64,000 nucleotides of DNA, from assembly GCF_008638365.1 (NCBI RefSeq), contig NZ_ML703337.1, positions 191,320-255,319 on the forward strand, written 5' to 3'. The DNA is from Nocardiopsis quinghaiensis. Lineage in GTDB: Bacteria > Actinomycetota > Actinomycetes > Streptosporangiales > Streptosporangiaceae. Positions 8,865 to 16,776 of the stretch are shown piece after piece (the stretch's first letter is position 1; the number at the start of each line of letters is the position of its first letter). The notes under the pieces were generated by a model. The model saw only the letters and a list, made by a program, of their open reading frames with translations. It did not search any database and was not told the origin of the DNA. The position numbers and the translations under genes were made by a program.

Positions 8865-9617
8865 TCACGGGTCCCCGAGCACGGGAGAGCCTCCGGGAGT
8901 GACCGGCTCCACGGGGTGCGCGCCGATCCTCCCCCGGGCCGCGTCCCAGGCCCAGGCGACATCCGCCGGTGGGCCGGACGCCGCGATCAGGCCGTCCGCC
9001 AGCACGAGGCAGTGGCCAGCGCCCAGCGCCTCACCGGGGTCGTGGGTCGCGTGGACGACGGTCGTCCCGTCGGCGCCCACCTGTTCCAGGGTCTGGCGGA
9101 CACGCTCCTGTGAACGGTGGTCCAGCCCCGCCGACGGCTCGTCCAGGAGGAGGAGGTCCGCCTCCTGGGCCAGGCCCTGGGCGACCAGGACCCGCTGGCG
9201 CTGGCCGCCCGAGAGCTCACCCAGACGGCGGCCGGCCAGGTCCGCGACCCCCATGCGTTCGAGGCACTCGCCCACCACGACCCGGTCGTGCCTGGTCAGC
9301 GGCCTCCAGAAGCCCCGGTGCGCCCACCGCCCCATCGCGACCGCCTCGCGCACCGTGACGGGCAGGGCGTCGGAGACCGCGCTGCGCTGGGCCACCAGGG
9401 CCGGGCGCGGCCGCCGCGCGGACACGACCCTCCCCTGGCGGGCCCGGACCGTGCCCGCCAGCAGCCCGAGCAGCGTGGACTTGCCCGAGCCGTTGGGTCC
9501 CACGAGAGCCGTGACCGCCCCGGCGGGGATCACCGCGTCGAGGCCCCGCAGGACGTCGCGCCTCCCGTAACCCGCGTACACGCCCTCCAGTTCCACCCGG
9601 TTCGCCGGATTCCTCAT
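8865..9617 (-). CDS. aztA: zinc ABC transporter ATP-binding protein
   Basis: 250 residues. Walker A is GPNGSGKST (40-48), the signature is LSGGQRQR (135-142), Walker B is LLLLDEP (155-161) and the switch His is H192 in HATHD. It would energise uptake of a divalent metal. The start at 9617 is preferred because a G-rich site lies five bases upstream; ATG 9629 is an alternative. It diverges from the permease gene across a Fur/Zur-like palindrome. With permease, binding protein and AztD-like chaperones opposite, it fits the Azt zinc system first described in Paracoccus. The zinc assignment rests on those partners. Confidence 0.82.
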   Translation of the reverse strand: MRNPANRVELEGVYAGYGRRDVLRGLDAVIPAGAVTALVGPNGSGKSTLLGLLAGTVRARQGRVVSARRPRPALVAQRSAVSDALPVTVREAVAMGRWAHRGFWRPLTRHDRVVVGECLERMGVADLAGRRLGELSGGQRQRVLVAQGLAQEADLLLLDEPSAGLDHRSQERVRQTLEQVGADGTTVVHATHDPGEALGAGHCLVLADGLIAASGPPADVAWAWDAARGRIGAHPVEPVTPGGSPVLGDP

Positions 9618-9634
9618 GCCCACCCCCATGTGAA

Positions 9635-9653
9635 AACGATAATGATTATCGTT
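9635..9653. promoter_or_regulatory. Fur/Zur-type operator between aztA and aztB
   Basis: A 19-base palindrome, AACGATAATGATTATCGTT, with nine-base arms around a single central base. It lies between two divergent starts, 18 bases from one and 16 from the other. It matches the inverted-repeat form of Fur-family boxes (GATAAT-type arms). With zinc uptake genes on both sides, Zur is the most likely regulator, repressing when zinc is plentiful. The regulator gene is not in this window. Confidence 0.75.
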
Positions 9654-9668
9654 GTACAGTGTCTCACC

Positions 9669-10574
9669 ATGGAAGCTCTGTTCGATCCGTTCGGGGTCGT
9701 GTTCGTCCAACGCGCGCTGTGGGGCGGGATCCTGGTCTCACTCATCTGCGCGCTCGCCGGAACCTGGGTGGTCCTGCGCGGCATGGCCTTCCTGGGCGAC
9801 GCGATGTCGCACGGCATGCTGCCCGGTGTGGCGCTGGCCTCCCTGCTCGGCCAGAGCGTGGTGCTCGGCGCGGCCCTGGCCGCCGGGGCGATGGCGGCGG
9901 GCGTCACGGCGCTGGGCCGCTCGTCACGGCTGTCCCAGGACACGAGCATCGGACTGCTCTTCGTCGGGATGCTCTCGGTCGGCGTGATCGTCGTCTCCCA
10001 CTCCGCCTCCTTCGCGGTCGACCTCACGGGCTTCCTCTTCGGGGACGTCCTGGCGGTGCGCGAGCGCGACCTGGTCCATCTGGGCGCCGCCCTGGCCGCG
10101 GCCCTGGTGGTCGCGGTCGCGGGGCACCGTGCCTTCCTCGCGCTGGCCTTCGACCCCCGCAAGGCCCACACCCTGGGGCTGGCGCCCCGGATCGCCCACG
10201 GAGCCCTGCTCGGCCTGGTCACCCTGGCCGTGGTCGCCTCGTTCCACGTGGTCGGCACCCTGCTGGTGTTCGGGCTGCTCATCGCTCCCCCCGCGGCGGC
10301 GGCCCTGTGGGCACGCAGCGTTCCCGCGATCATGCTGGTCGCGGCCGTGCTCGGCAGCGCCTCCGTCCTCCTGGGCCTCCTCGCGTCCTGGCACTGGGAG
10401 ACGGCGGCCGGAGCCACCATCACCGCCACAGCCACGGCCCTCTTCCTCACCTCGGCGTGCGCCGCCGCCGCGCGGTCCCGCCTCAGGACGCCCGTCCCCC
10501 TGCGAACCCCCGAACCCCCCGTATCCGCACTCCCGAGAGAACCCGTACAGACGAAAGAGGCCGGTGACGCATGA
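9669..10574 (+). CDS. aztB: zinc ABC transporter permease
   Basis: 301 residues of the ABC-3 permease family, with about eight membrane segments. DAMSHGMLPGVALA near residue 40 is the conserved cytoplasmic coupling region, and VVGTLLVFGLLIAPPAAA near 195-212 is the late family signature. It forms the membrane channel for Zn2+. The ATG follows the Zur-like palindrome closely. The stop overlaps the next start (ATGA), so aztB and the next gene are coupled. The C-terminal ~30 residues are a Pro-rich, Arg-containing cytoplasmic tail. Confidence 0.85.
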   Translation: MEALFDPFGVVFVQRALWGGILVSLICALAGTWVVLRGMAFLGDAMSHGMLPGVALASLLGQSVVLGAALAAGAMAAGVTALGRSSRLSQDTSIGLLFVGMLSVGVIVVSHSASFAVDLTGFLFGDVLAVRERDLVHLGAALAAALVVAVAGHRAFLALAFDPRKAHTLGLAPRIAHGALLGLVTLAVVASFHVVGTLLVFGLLIAPPAAAALWARSVPAIMLVAAVLGSASVLLGLLASWHWETAAGATITATATALFLTSACAAAARSRLRTPVPLRTPEPPVSALPREPVQTKEAGDA

Positions 10575-11773
10575 CGCGTGAACACCGCAACACCGCGCTG
10601 GGCGCGGCCGGACTGTCCGCCCTCCTCCTCGCGACCGGTTGCGCGGGCGAGGCCGCCCAAGGCGCCGCGGACCGCCCCGAGGAGACCCCCCACGGCCACG
10701 TCGAGGGAGCACGGGAGAGCGCCGAACCCCAGTCGCGCCTCGTGGTCGCCGACGCGCACGGCGGCGAGGTCCGGGTGCTCGACCTGATCACCGGGGAGAG
10801 CACCGGCCTCGACCCCGTCGAGGGCGTCGACGGCATCACCGGTGACGGCCGCTTCGCCTACCTGTCGTCGTCGGACCACCAGAGGACCCACATCGTGGAC
10901 AGCGGGGCGTGGACCGTCGACCACGGGGACCACAGCCACTACTACCGGGCGGACATCCGGGCCGTGGGCCCCGTGGAGGGCCTCGCGGCGGACCGGGTGT
11001 CCACGGACACCGCCCTCACCGTCCTCGCCGGCCGGGGCGGCGGAACCGCCGTGCTGGACCGGACCGCCCTGGAGGAGGGAACGGTCGAGGCGACCGTGCC
11101 CGTACCCGACGGCGCCGAGGCGGTCCTGCCCCTCGCGGGCCGCATCCTGGTGGCCGAGGGCGGTTCGGAGGGCGGGGTCAGGGTCCACGAACGCGACGGG
11201 TCCCCCCTGGAACTCCTCGACGACACCTGCGCCGAACCCCGCGGTCAGGCCCTCACCCGGCGCGGAGCGGTCATCGGCTGTGCCGACGGCACCCTCCACG
11301 TCGCCGAGGACGGCGGAAAGCTCACGAGCGCGCTGATCCCCCACCCCGAAAGCGCGCGGGGGCGGACCGAGGAGTTCCACCACCGCCCCGGCTCCGCGAC
11401 CCTGGCCTCCGTGTCGACCGAGGGAGAGGTCTGGGTCCTGGACCTGGCCGGACCAGGGTGGACACGGCTGGACCTGCCCGGCGCCGTGGCCGTGACGGCG
11501 GTCGGCGCGGGTGCTCCCGTCCTGGCCCTGACCGGGGACGGGACCCTGCACTCCCTGGACCCGGAGACGGGCGGGGAGAACGCCTCCACCGAACTGCTCG
11601 ACGGCACGGACCCCGCACACGCCCCCGTCATCCGCGCGGACACCAGCCGCGCCTACGTCAACGACGCCGAGGGCGGGGTCGTCCACGAGATCGACTACAA
11701 CGACGACCTGCGCGTGGCGCGGACCCTGGAGACGGGGATCACGCCGCACCTCATGGTCGGGACGGGACGGTGA
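10571..11773 (+). CDS. AztD-like beta-propeller lipoprotein (paralogue 1)
   Basis: 400 residues with a lipoprotein signal ending at C24 (LLLATGC), so it is anchored outside the membrane. The rest consists of repeated short strand motifs of a WD40/PQQ-like propeller. It is related to the gene at 12831 and to AztD, the periplasmic zinc chaperone of AztC. A cysteine pair (TCAEPRG and IGCADG) matches the second copy. The His of the CPGVHGE motif and the HH pair found there are absent here. Instead it has a His-rich DHGDHSHYY (117-125) and an N-terminal HGHVEG. It may bind metal at a different site, or serve as a sensor or scaffold; this is inference. Confidence 0.7.
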   Translation: MTREHRNTALGAAGLSALLLATGCAGEAAQGAADRPEETPHGHVEGARESAEPQSRLVVADAHGGEVRVLDLITGESTGLDPVEGVDGITGDGRFAYLSSSDHQRTHIVDSGAWTVDHGDHSHYYRADIRAVGPVEGLAADRVSTDTALTVLAGRGGGTAVLDRTALEEGTVEATVPVPDGAEAVLPLAGRILVAEGGSEGGVRVHERDGSPLELLDDTCAEPRGQALTRRGAVIGCADGTLHVAEDGGKLTSALIPHPESARGRTEEFHHRPGSATLASVSTEGEVWVLDLAGPGWTRLDLPGAVAVTAVGAGAPVLALTGDGTLHSLDPETGGENASTELLDGTDPAHAPVIRADTSRAYVNDAEGGVVHEIDYNDDLRVARTLETGITPHLMVGTGR

Positions 11774-12747
11774 CCGACATGGCCACGCCACCGGCGCTCC
11801 TGCGCAGAGCGACCGCGGCCGCACTGGCGGGAGCCGCCCTCCTGGGATCGGCCGCCTGCGCGCCCGGAGCGGACACCGGCGAGGGGATCGTGGTGACCAC
11901 CAACATCCTGGGCGACATCACCCGGGAGGTCGTGGGCGACCAGGCCGAGGTCACCGTCCTGATGCGGCCCGACGCCGACCCCCACTCCTTCGCCCTCTCC
12001 GCGCGGGAGGCCGCCGTCGTCGAGAACGCGGAACTCGTGGTCTACAACGGCCTCGGCCTGGAGGAGGGGGTGCTGCGCAACGTCGCGGCGGCCGAGGAGG
12101 CCGGGGTGCCCGCCCTGGAGGTCGGCGCGGGCGTAGACCCCCTTTCCTTCGCCTCGGCGGGAGAGGGGCACGGGGACGCCTCGGCGGGCAACGAGAGCGC
12201 GGGCGAGCCCGACCCGCACTTCTGGGCCGATCCGCGCCGGGTCGTGCTGGCGGTCGACCTGATCGCCGAGCACGTCGCCGGGCAGGTCGACGGCGTGGAC
12301 GCCGACGCCGTGCGCGCCAACGCCGAGGCCTACACCGCCGAGCTGGAGGAACTCGACGCGTGGATGGCCGGGGAGTTCGCGGCCGTCCCCGAGGAGGACC
12401 GCAAGCTGGTGACCAACCACCACGTCTTCGGCTATCTCGCCCAGCGCTACGGCTTCGAGGTCATCGGCACCGTGATCCCCAGTGGCACCACCCTGGCCTC
12501 GCCGAGCACCTCCGACCTCAAGTCCCTCTCCGACGCCGTGCGCGAGGCGGGGGTGGACGCCGTGTTCGCCGACTCCTCCCAGCCCGACCGCCTGGCCACC
12601 GTCATGGCCGAGGAGGCGGGGGTGCGTGTCGACGTCGTCCCCCTGTTCTCCGAGTCGCTGAGCGAGGAGGGGCAGGGCGCGGCCACCTACCTGGAGATGA
12701 TGCGCGCCAACACCGGGTCCATCGCCACCGGACTGCGTGGCGAGTGA
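11770..12747 (+). CDS. aztC: zinc ABC transporter substrate-binding lipoprotein
   Basis: 325 residues of the ZnuA/PF01297 family. The signal peptide ends at a lipobox-like GSAAC (C30). Likely Zn ligands are H72 (DPHSF), H150 (DPHFW), H218 (NHHVF) and D268 (VFADSS). The loop before H150 is short and only mildly His-rich, as in AztC rather than ZnuA. GTG 11770 overlaps the upstream stop (GTGA); ATG 11779, with GGGACGG eight bases upstream, is a possible alternative. It would capture extracellular Zn2+, perhaps from AztD, and hand it to the permease. Confidence 0.83.
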   Translation: MTDMATPPALLRRATAAALAGAALLGSAACAPGADTGEGIVVTTNILGDITREVVGDQAEVTVLMRPDADPHSFALSAREAAVVENAELVVYNGLGLEEGVLRNVAAAEEAGVPALEVGAGVDPLSFASAGEGHGDASAGNESAGEPDPHFWADPRRVVLAVDLIAEHVAGQVDGVDADAVRANAEAYTAELEELDAWMAGEFAAVPEEDRKLVTNHHVFGYLAQRYGFEVIGTVIPSGTTLASPSTSDLKSLSDAVREAGVDAVFADSSQPDRLATVMAEEAGVRVDVVPLFSESLSEEGQGAATYLEMMRANTGSIATGLRGE

Positions 12748-12830
12748 CCGGGCCCAGGATCCCGGCACCACCGGGTCGGCCTCCCCGGACCGTCCCCCAG
12801 AACCCCGAGAGAAAGCAGCGGAAAGAACCC

Positions 12831-14024
12831 ATGAACACACCATCACCACACCCCGCCACCCCCAGGGCGGTGCTGCCCGTGCTGCTGTCCGCGGGACTCC
12901 TGCTGACGGCGTGCGGCACCGGAGAGGACGCTCCCCAGGAGCAGGGCGGCGAGGAGCGCGCCGCGGCCGAGGCGGTGGCACAGGACCCGGTCGTGACCAC
13001 CTACGACGGCGGCCTCTACGTCCTGGACGGCCAGACCCTGGAGGTCGTCGGCGACATCCCGTTGGAGGGGTTCAACCGGATCAACCCGGCCGGTGACGAA
13101 CGGCACGTGCTCGTCTCCACCCCGGAGGGCTTCCAGGTCCTGGACGCCGTCGGCGCGGAGCTGACCGACGCCCTCTTCCCCGCCGACTCCCCCGGACACG
13201 TCGTCCGGCACGCGGGCAGGACGGTCCTGTTCGCCGACGGCAGCGGCGAGATCACCGCCTTCGACACCGGCGCCCTCGGTGACGGCCTGCCCGAGACCGA
13301 CGTCCGCACGGCCGAGGAGGCCCACCACGGCGTGGCCGTCGAACTGGCCGACGGCGAGACGCTGCTGACCCTCGGCGACGAGGAGGAGCGCGTCGGCGCC
13401 GTCGTCCTGGACGCCGCCGGGGAGGAGGTCGCACGCAGCGAGGAGTGCCCGGGCGTCCACGGTGAGAGCACCGCCGGGGGCGAGACGGTCGTCATCGGCT
13501 GCGAGGACGGCGTCCTGATCTACCAGGAGGGCGGGTTCACCAAGGTGGACAGCCCCGACGCCTACGGGCGCATCGGCAACCAGGCCGGGAGCGGGGAGTC
13601 TCCGATCGTCCTGGGTGACTACAAGACCGACCCCGACGCCGAACTGGAGCGTCCCGAGCGGATCGCCCTCGTCGACACCACGGAAGCGAGCCTGAGCCTG
13701 GTCGACCTGCCCAGCAGCTACACCTTCCGCTCTCTGGGCCGCGGACCCGGTGGTGAGGCCCTGGTGCTGGGCACCGACGGCGGTCTGCACGTGATCGACC
13801 CCGAGGAGGGCGAGGTCGTGGACGGCATCGAGGTGATGGACGAGTGGCGGGAGCCGCTGGAGTGGCAGCAGCCCCGCCCGGCGCTCTTCGTGCGCGGCGG
13901 CACCGCCTACGTGAGCGACCCCGCCACGAAGCAGGTGCACTCCCTGGACCTGGGGTCCGGTGAGGTCACCGCCTCGGTGACACTGGAGGAGGCGCCCAAC
14001 GAGCTGAGCGGGGTCGCGCGCTAG
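12831..14024 (+). CDS. aztD: zinc metallochaperone AztD-like lipoprotein (paralogue 2)
   Basis: 397 residues. The lipobox is LLTAC with C28. The body is a beta-propeller with features expected of AztD: EEAHHGVAV (HH at 165-166), ECPGVHGES (C206, H210) and IGCEDG (C224). The cysteines probably form a disulfide, and the histidines are candidate zinc ligands. AztD is known to pass zinc to the binding protein AztC in the periplasm; in a Gram-positive cell it would act at the membrane surface. It lies 83 bases after aztC with GCGGAAAGAACCC before the ATG. Compared with the copy at 10571, this one keeps the metal-site residues. Confidence 0.75.
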   Translation: MNTPSPHPATPRAVLPVLLSAGLLLTACGTGEDAPQEQGGEERAAAEAVAQDPVVTTYDGGLYVLDGQTLEVVGDIPLEGFNRINPAGDERHVLVSTPEGFQVLDAVGAELTDALFPADSPGHVVRHAGRTVLFADGSGEITAFDTGALGDGLPETDVRTAEEAHHGVAVELADGETLLTLGDEEERVGAVVLDAAGEEVARSEECPGVHGESTAGGETVVIGCEDGVLIYQEGGFTKVDSPDAYGRIGNQAGSGESPIVLGDYKTDPDAELERPERIALVDTTEASLSLVDLPSSYTFRSLGRGPGGEALVLGTDGGLHVIDPEEGEVVDGIEVMDEWREPLEWQQPRPALFVRGGTAYVSDPATKQVHSLDLGSGEVTASVTLEEAPNELSGVAR

Positions 14025-14073
14025 GGGCGTGTTCCCAAGGTGGTCGGGTCTGCGTCAGCGGTGCGGCCGGGGC

Positions 14074-14108
14074 GACCGGGGAGGGACCCTTCCGGCTCCT
14101 CCCCGGTC
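14074..14108. terminator. hairpin terminator after the zinc operon
   Basis: Eleven-base perfect stem, GACCGGGGAGG paired with CCTCCCCGGTC, and a 13-base loop. It sits between the convergent zinc operon and the gene at 14165. There is no U-tract, which is common for hairpins in high-GC actinomycetes. It could act in both directions. Confidence 0.7.
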
Positions 14109-14164
14109 TCCTCGCTCCCGCCCCCGGCCGAGGCCGTGGGGGCGGCCCCGGGCCGGAAAGGGAC

Positions 14165-14971
14165 TCAGGCCGGGGCGGTGGCCGCTCTGGCGACCGGGGT
14201 GCGGAACACCTGGTGCGGCTGGAAGACACAGATGTTCGTCTCACCCTGGACGTTGGCGTCGGTGATCTCGACGAAGTAGGCGTAGGAGGTGCCCGGCTCC
14301 AGGCCGGCGCCCACCTGCACCTGTCCCCGGCCGCGCCCGGCCTCGGCGTGGCCGTGCATGCGCTGGACGAAGATGTTGTCCCACCACGTCAGGTTCTGGG
14401 TGTCGAACTCCCGTGCGGAGGCGCCCTTGGACAACCGGTGGATGTAGTAGGCCTCCGGCCCTCCGAGCTGGTCCAGGGTCCTCCATGAGCAGTGCAGCCC
14501 ACCCACCTCGGGGACGTCGGCGAGTTCCTCCCCTCCCGAGGGGGTGAAGGAGGCCAGCACCTCGTCCCGGTGCGCGGTGTAGTGCTCGACCAGGCGCCGC
14601 GACACACCGCCGTCCTGGTGGCGCGAGCGGGTCTGCACGCTGCCGTCGGTGCCGCGCACCTCGATCGTGTACTCGCCCTCGGCCAGGAAGCCGGTGGGCA
14701 GGTTGACCATGTACCAGTAGTAGTCCAGCGTGCGGTCGTAGATGTGGCCGTCGGTGTTGGCCGGGGTGAAGCGCTGGTTGCTGAACTCCACCTCGTACCC
14801 GCCCGGGCCGCGGGCGGTGATCGACTCCACCAGCTGGGGGGTGGGCACGCCGGGCGTGGGGTGGAAGGACACCAGGAACTTGTGCTGCTCCTTGGGCAGC
14901 GGAGTCCCCTCGAAGTCCCAGTAGACGTCGCAGGCCATGATGTCGTAGACGCGCAGTGGGGGGTGGCTCAC
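14165..14971 (-). CDS. hypothetical protein, 268 residues
   Basis: The start is taken as GTG 14971 because AAGGA lies seven bases upstream. No known family is recognised. There is no signal peptide or membrane segment. The sequence is rich in aromatic residues and predicted beta strands. Segments such as GEYTIEVRGTDG and GLEPGTSYAYFVEITDA look like fibronectin-type or immunoglobulin-like folds. Many Trp, Tyr and His residues (VYWDFEG, LDYYWYMV, LTWWDNIFVQRMHGH) suggest a ligand- or sugar-binding surface. It lies beside sugar-acid catabolism genes on the same strand, but a pseudogene lies between, so a shared role is only a guess. Confidence 0.65.
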   Translation of the reverse strand: MSHPPLRVYDIMACDVYWDFEGTPLPKEQHKFLVSFHPTPGVPTPQLVESITARGPGGYEVEFSNQRFTPANTDGHIYDRTLDYYWYMVNLPTGFLAEGEYTIEVRGTDGSVQTRSRHQDGGVSRRLVEHYTAHRDEVLASFTPSGGEELADVPEVGGLHCSWRTLDQLGGPEAYYIHRLSKGASAREFDTQNLTWWDNIFVQRMHGHAEAGRGRGQVQVGAGLEPGTSYAYFVEITDANVQGETNICVFQPHQVFRTPVARAATAPA

Positions 14972-15095
14972 GGTCGGTTCCTTCGCTGTGTGGTCGCGTT
15001 GTCTCCCGTGAGTGTGCGCCCGCCGCGAGGGTGCGCGCATCGGTCAAATCTCGGTTCCGGCGGTGAACGTGCGGGGCGTGGAGGTCCTGAACCGG

Positions 15096-15479
15096 CACAC
15101 CGCACAGGCCCCGCCCCCGACGGCGCGACCGGCCACCGCCTGCTCACCCTGCGGTTCACGAACCACGCGGAGGAGCCCTGCGTGCTGGACGGCTACCCCG
15201 ACGTGGCGTTCGCCGGCCAGGACGGCGCGGAGATCGGCGTCGAGGTCACCCATGGAAGCCCCTTCACGGACGAGGACCCGGGTCCGGCCACGGTGACCGT
15301 GCCCTTCGGCGGTCAGGCCGTGGCCACGCTCGGCTGGGACGCCATGGCCCTCTCCGACAGGGCCGCGCACGTGCTGTACGCCGCTCCCCGCCCCGGTGCG
15401 CCCCGTCAGGCCCCCCGTGGAGCTCGACCTCGCCGACGGCGGGGAGGTCACCGCGACCGCGTGGAGACTGGACGAGTGA
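15096..15479 (+). pseudogene. degenerate DUF4232 protein gene
   Basis: One frame reads GATGHRLLTLRFTNHAEEPC followed by VLDGYPDVAFAGQDGAEIG, the core of DUF4232 domains found in actinobacterial lipoproteins. No start codon, signal peptide or upstream domain part exists in that frame. Near 15405 the coding signal moves to another frame (VELDLADGGEVTATAWRLDE, stop at 15477-15479). The loss of the N-terminus plus a frameshift indicates a dead remnant. Boundaries are approximate. Confidence 0.6.
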
Positions 15480-15485
15480 CCCCGC

Positions 15486-16700
15486 TCACCAGTCGTGCAT
15501 CGAACCGTCGAGCCTGCGGTTGACCGGCAGGTACCGGGGCTCGTAGGGGTAGCGGGCCGCGGCCGCCTCGTCGATCTCCACGCCCAGGCCCGGCGCGTCG
15601 CCCGGGTGCATGTAGCCGTCCTCGAACGTGTGGGTGGTCCGGAACACCTCGCTCGCGGGTTCCAGGTGTCCCATGTACTCCTGGATGCCGAAGTTGGGCA
15701 CGGTGAGGTCCAGGTGCAGGGCAGCGGCGAGGGAGACGGGCGACAGGTCGCCCGCGCCGTGCGAGCCGGTGCGCACGCCGTACAGGTCGGCGAGGTCGAA
15801 GACCCTGCGCAGGTGCGTGATGCCTCCGCTGTGCGAGACCGACATCCGTACGTAGTCGATGAGCCGCTCGGTGATCAGGTGCTGGCAGTCCCAGATCGAG
15901 TTGAAGACCTCTCCCACGGCCAGCGGGGTCGTGGTGTGCTGGCGGATCGTGCGGAAGGCCTCCTGGTCCTCGGCCGGGGTCGGGTCCTCGATCCAGAACA
16001 TGCGGTAGGGCTCCAGCGCCTTGCCCAGCTGGGCCGCCTCCAGCGGGGAGAGCCGGTGGTGGACGTCGTGCAGCAGGTGGAAGCCGTAGCCGAACCGCTC
16101 CCGGACCGCACGCACCATCTCGGGCGCGAAGTCCAGGTAGGCGGGGGTGTGCCACACGTTGTCGGTGGGCACCGCGCCGTCGGCGGGCTCGTAGGTGGCG
16201 CCGGTGCCCGGGTGGTGCAGGCCGTAGGTGCTCTCCAGCCCGGGTACGGCGGCCTGCACGCGGACCGCCCGGTACCCCCGGTCCAGGAACTCCGCGACCG
16301 AGTCGAGGAGTTCGTCGACGGACCCGCCGCTGGCGTGGCCGTAGACCATGACGCCCTCACGGGCCGCACCGCCCAGCAACTGGTGGACGGGCCTGCCGAC
16401 CTCCTTGCCGAGGATGTCCCACAGGGCGCAGTCCACGGCGGCGATCGCGGTCATCGTCGCGGGGCCGCGCCGCCAGTAGGCGCCCCGGTACAGGTACTGC
16501 CAGATGTCGTTGATCCGCCCGGCGTCGCGGCCGACGAGCAGGGGGCAGACATGGTCGCGCAGGTAGGAGGCGACGGACAGCTCACGGCCGTTCAGGGTGG
16601 CGTCGCCGAGGCCGGTCACACCGTCCTCGGTGGTGATCCTCAGGGTGACGTAGTTGCGCCCCGGACACGTCACGATGACGTCGGCGGAGGTGATCCTCAT
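15486..16700 (-). CDS. manD: D-mannonate dehydratase (enolase superfamily)
   Basis: 404 residues, very close in length and layout to characterised ManD proteins of the mannonate dehydratase/RspA group. Opening [18 protein letters not shown] and [12 protein letters not shown] are family blocks. The catalytic set is in place: R147, Y159, Mg ligands D212, E238 ([10 protein letters not shown]) and E264 (AVGEVFN), with H214 next to D212 and a His in RTGSHGA. It ends in Trp as ManD proteins do. The reaction is D-mannonate to 2-keto-3-deoxy-D-gluconate; the RspA branch of this family includes slow or inactive members. It is 76 bases downstream of the glycosidase and probably cotranscribed with it. 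Confidence 0.85.
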   Translation of the reverse strand: MRITSADVIVTCPGRNYVTLRITTEDGVTGLGDATLNGRELSVASYLRDHVCPLLVGRDAGRINDIWQYLYRGAYWRRGPATMTAIAAVDCALWDILGKEVGRPVHQLLGGAAREGVMVYGHASGGSVDELLDSVAEFLDRGYRAVRVQAAVPGLESTYGLHHPGTGATYEPADGAVPTDNVWHTPAYLDFAPEMVRAVRERFGYGFHLLHDVHHRLSPLEAAQLGKALEPYRMFWIEDPTPAEDQEAFRTIRQHTTTPLAVGEVFNSIWDCQHLITERLIDYVRMSVSHSGGITHLRRVFDLADLYGVRTGSHGAGDLSPVSLAAALHLDLTVPNFGIQEYMGHLEPASEVFRTTHTFEDGYMHPGDAPGLGVEIDEAAAARYPYEPRYLPVNRRLDGSMHDW

Positions 16701-16776
16701 GGGTGCTTCCTCGTGTGTCGGTGTCCTCGGTCCGGTCGGCGGCGGAGGCCTCGCCCCGCCCCCGTCCCGGCGTGGT

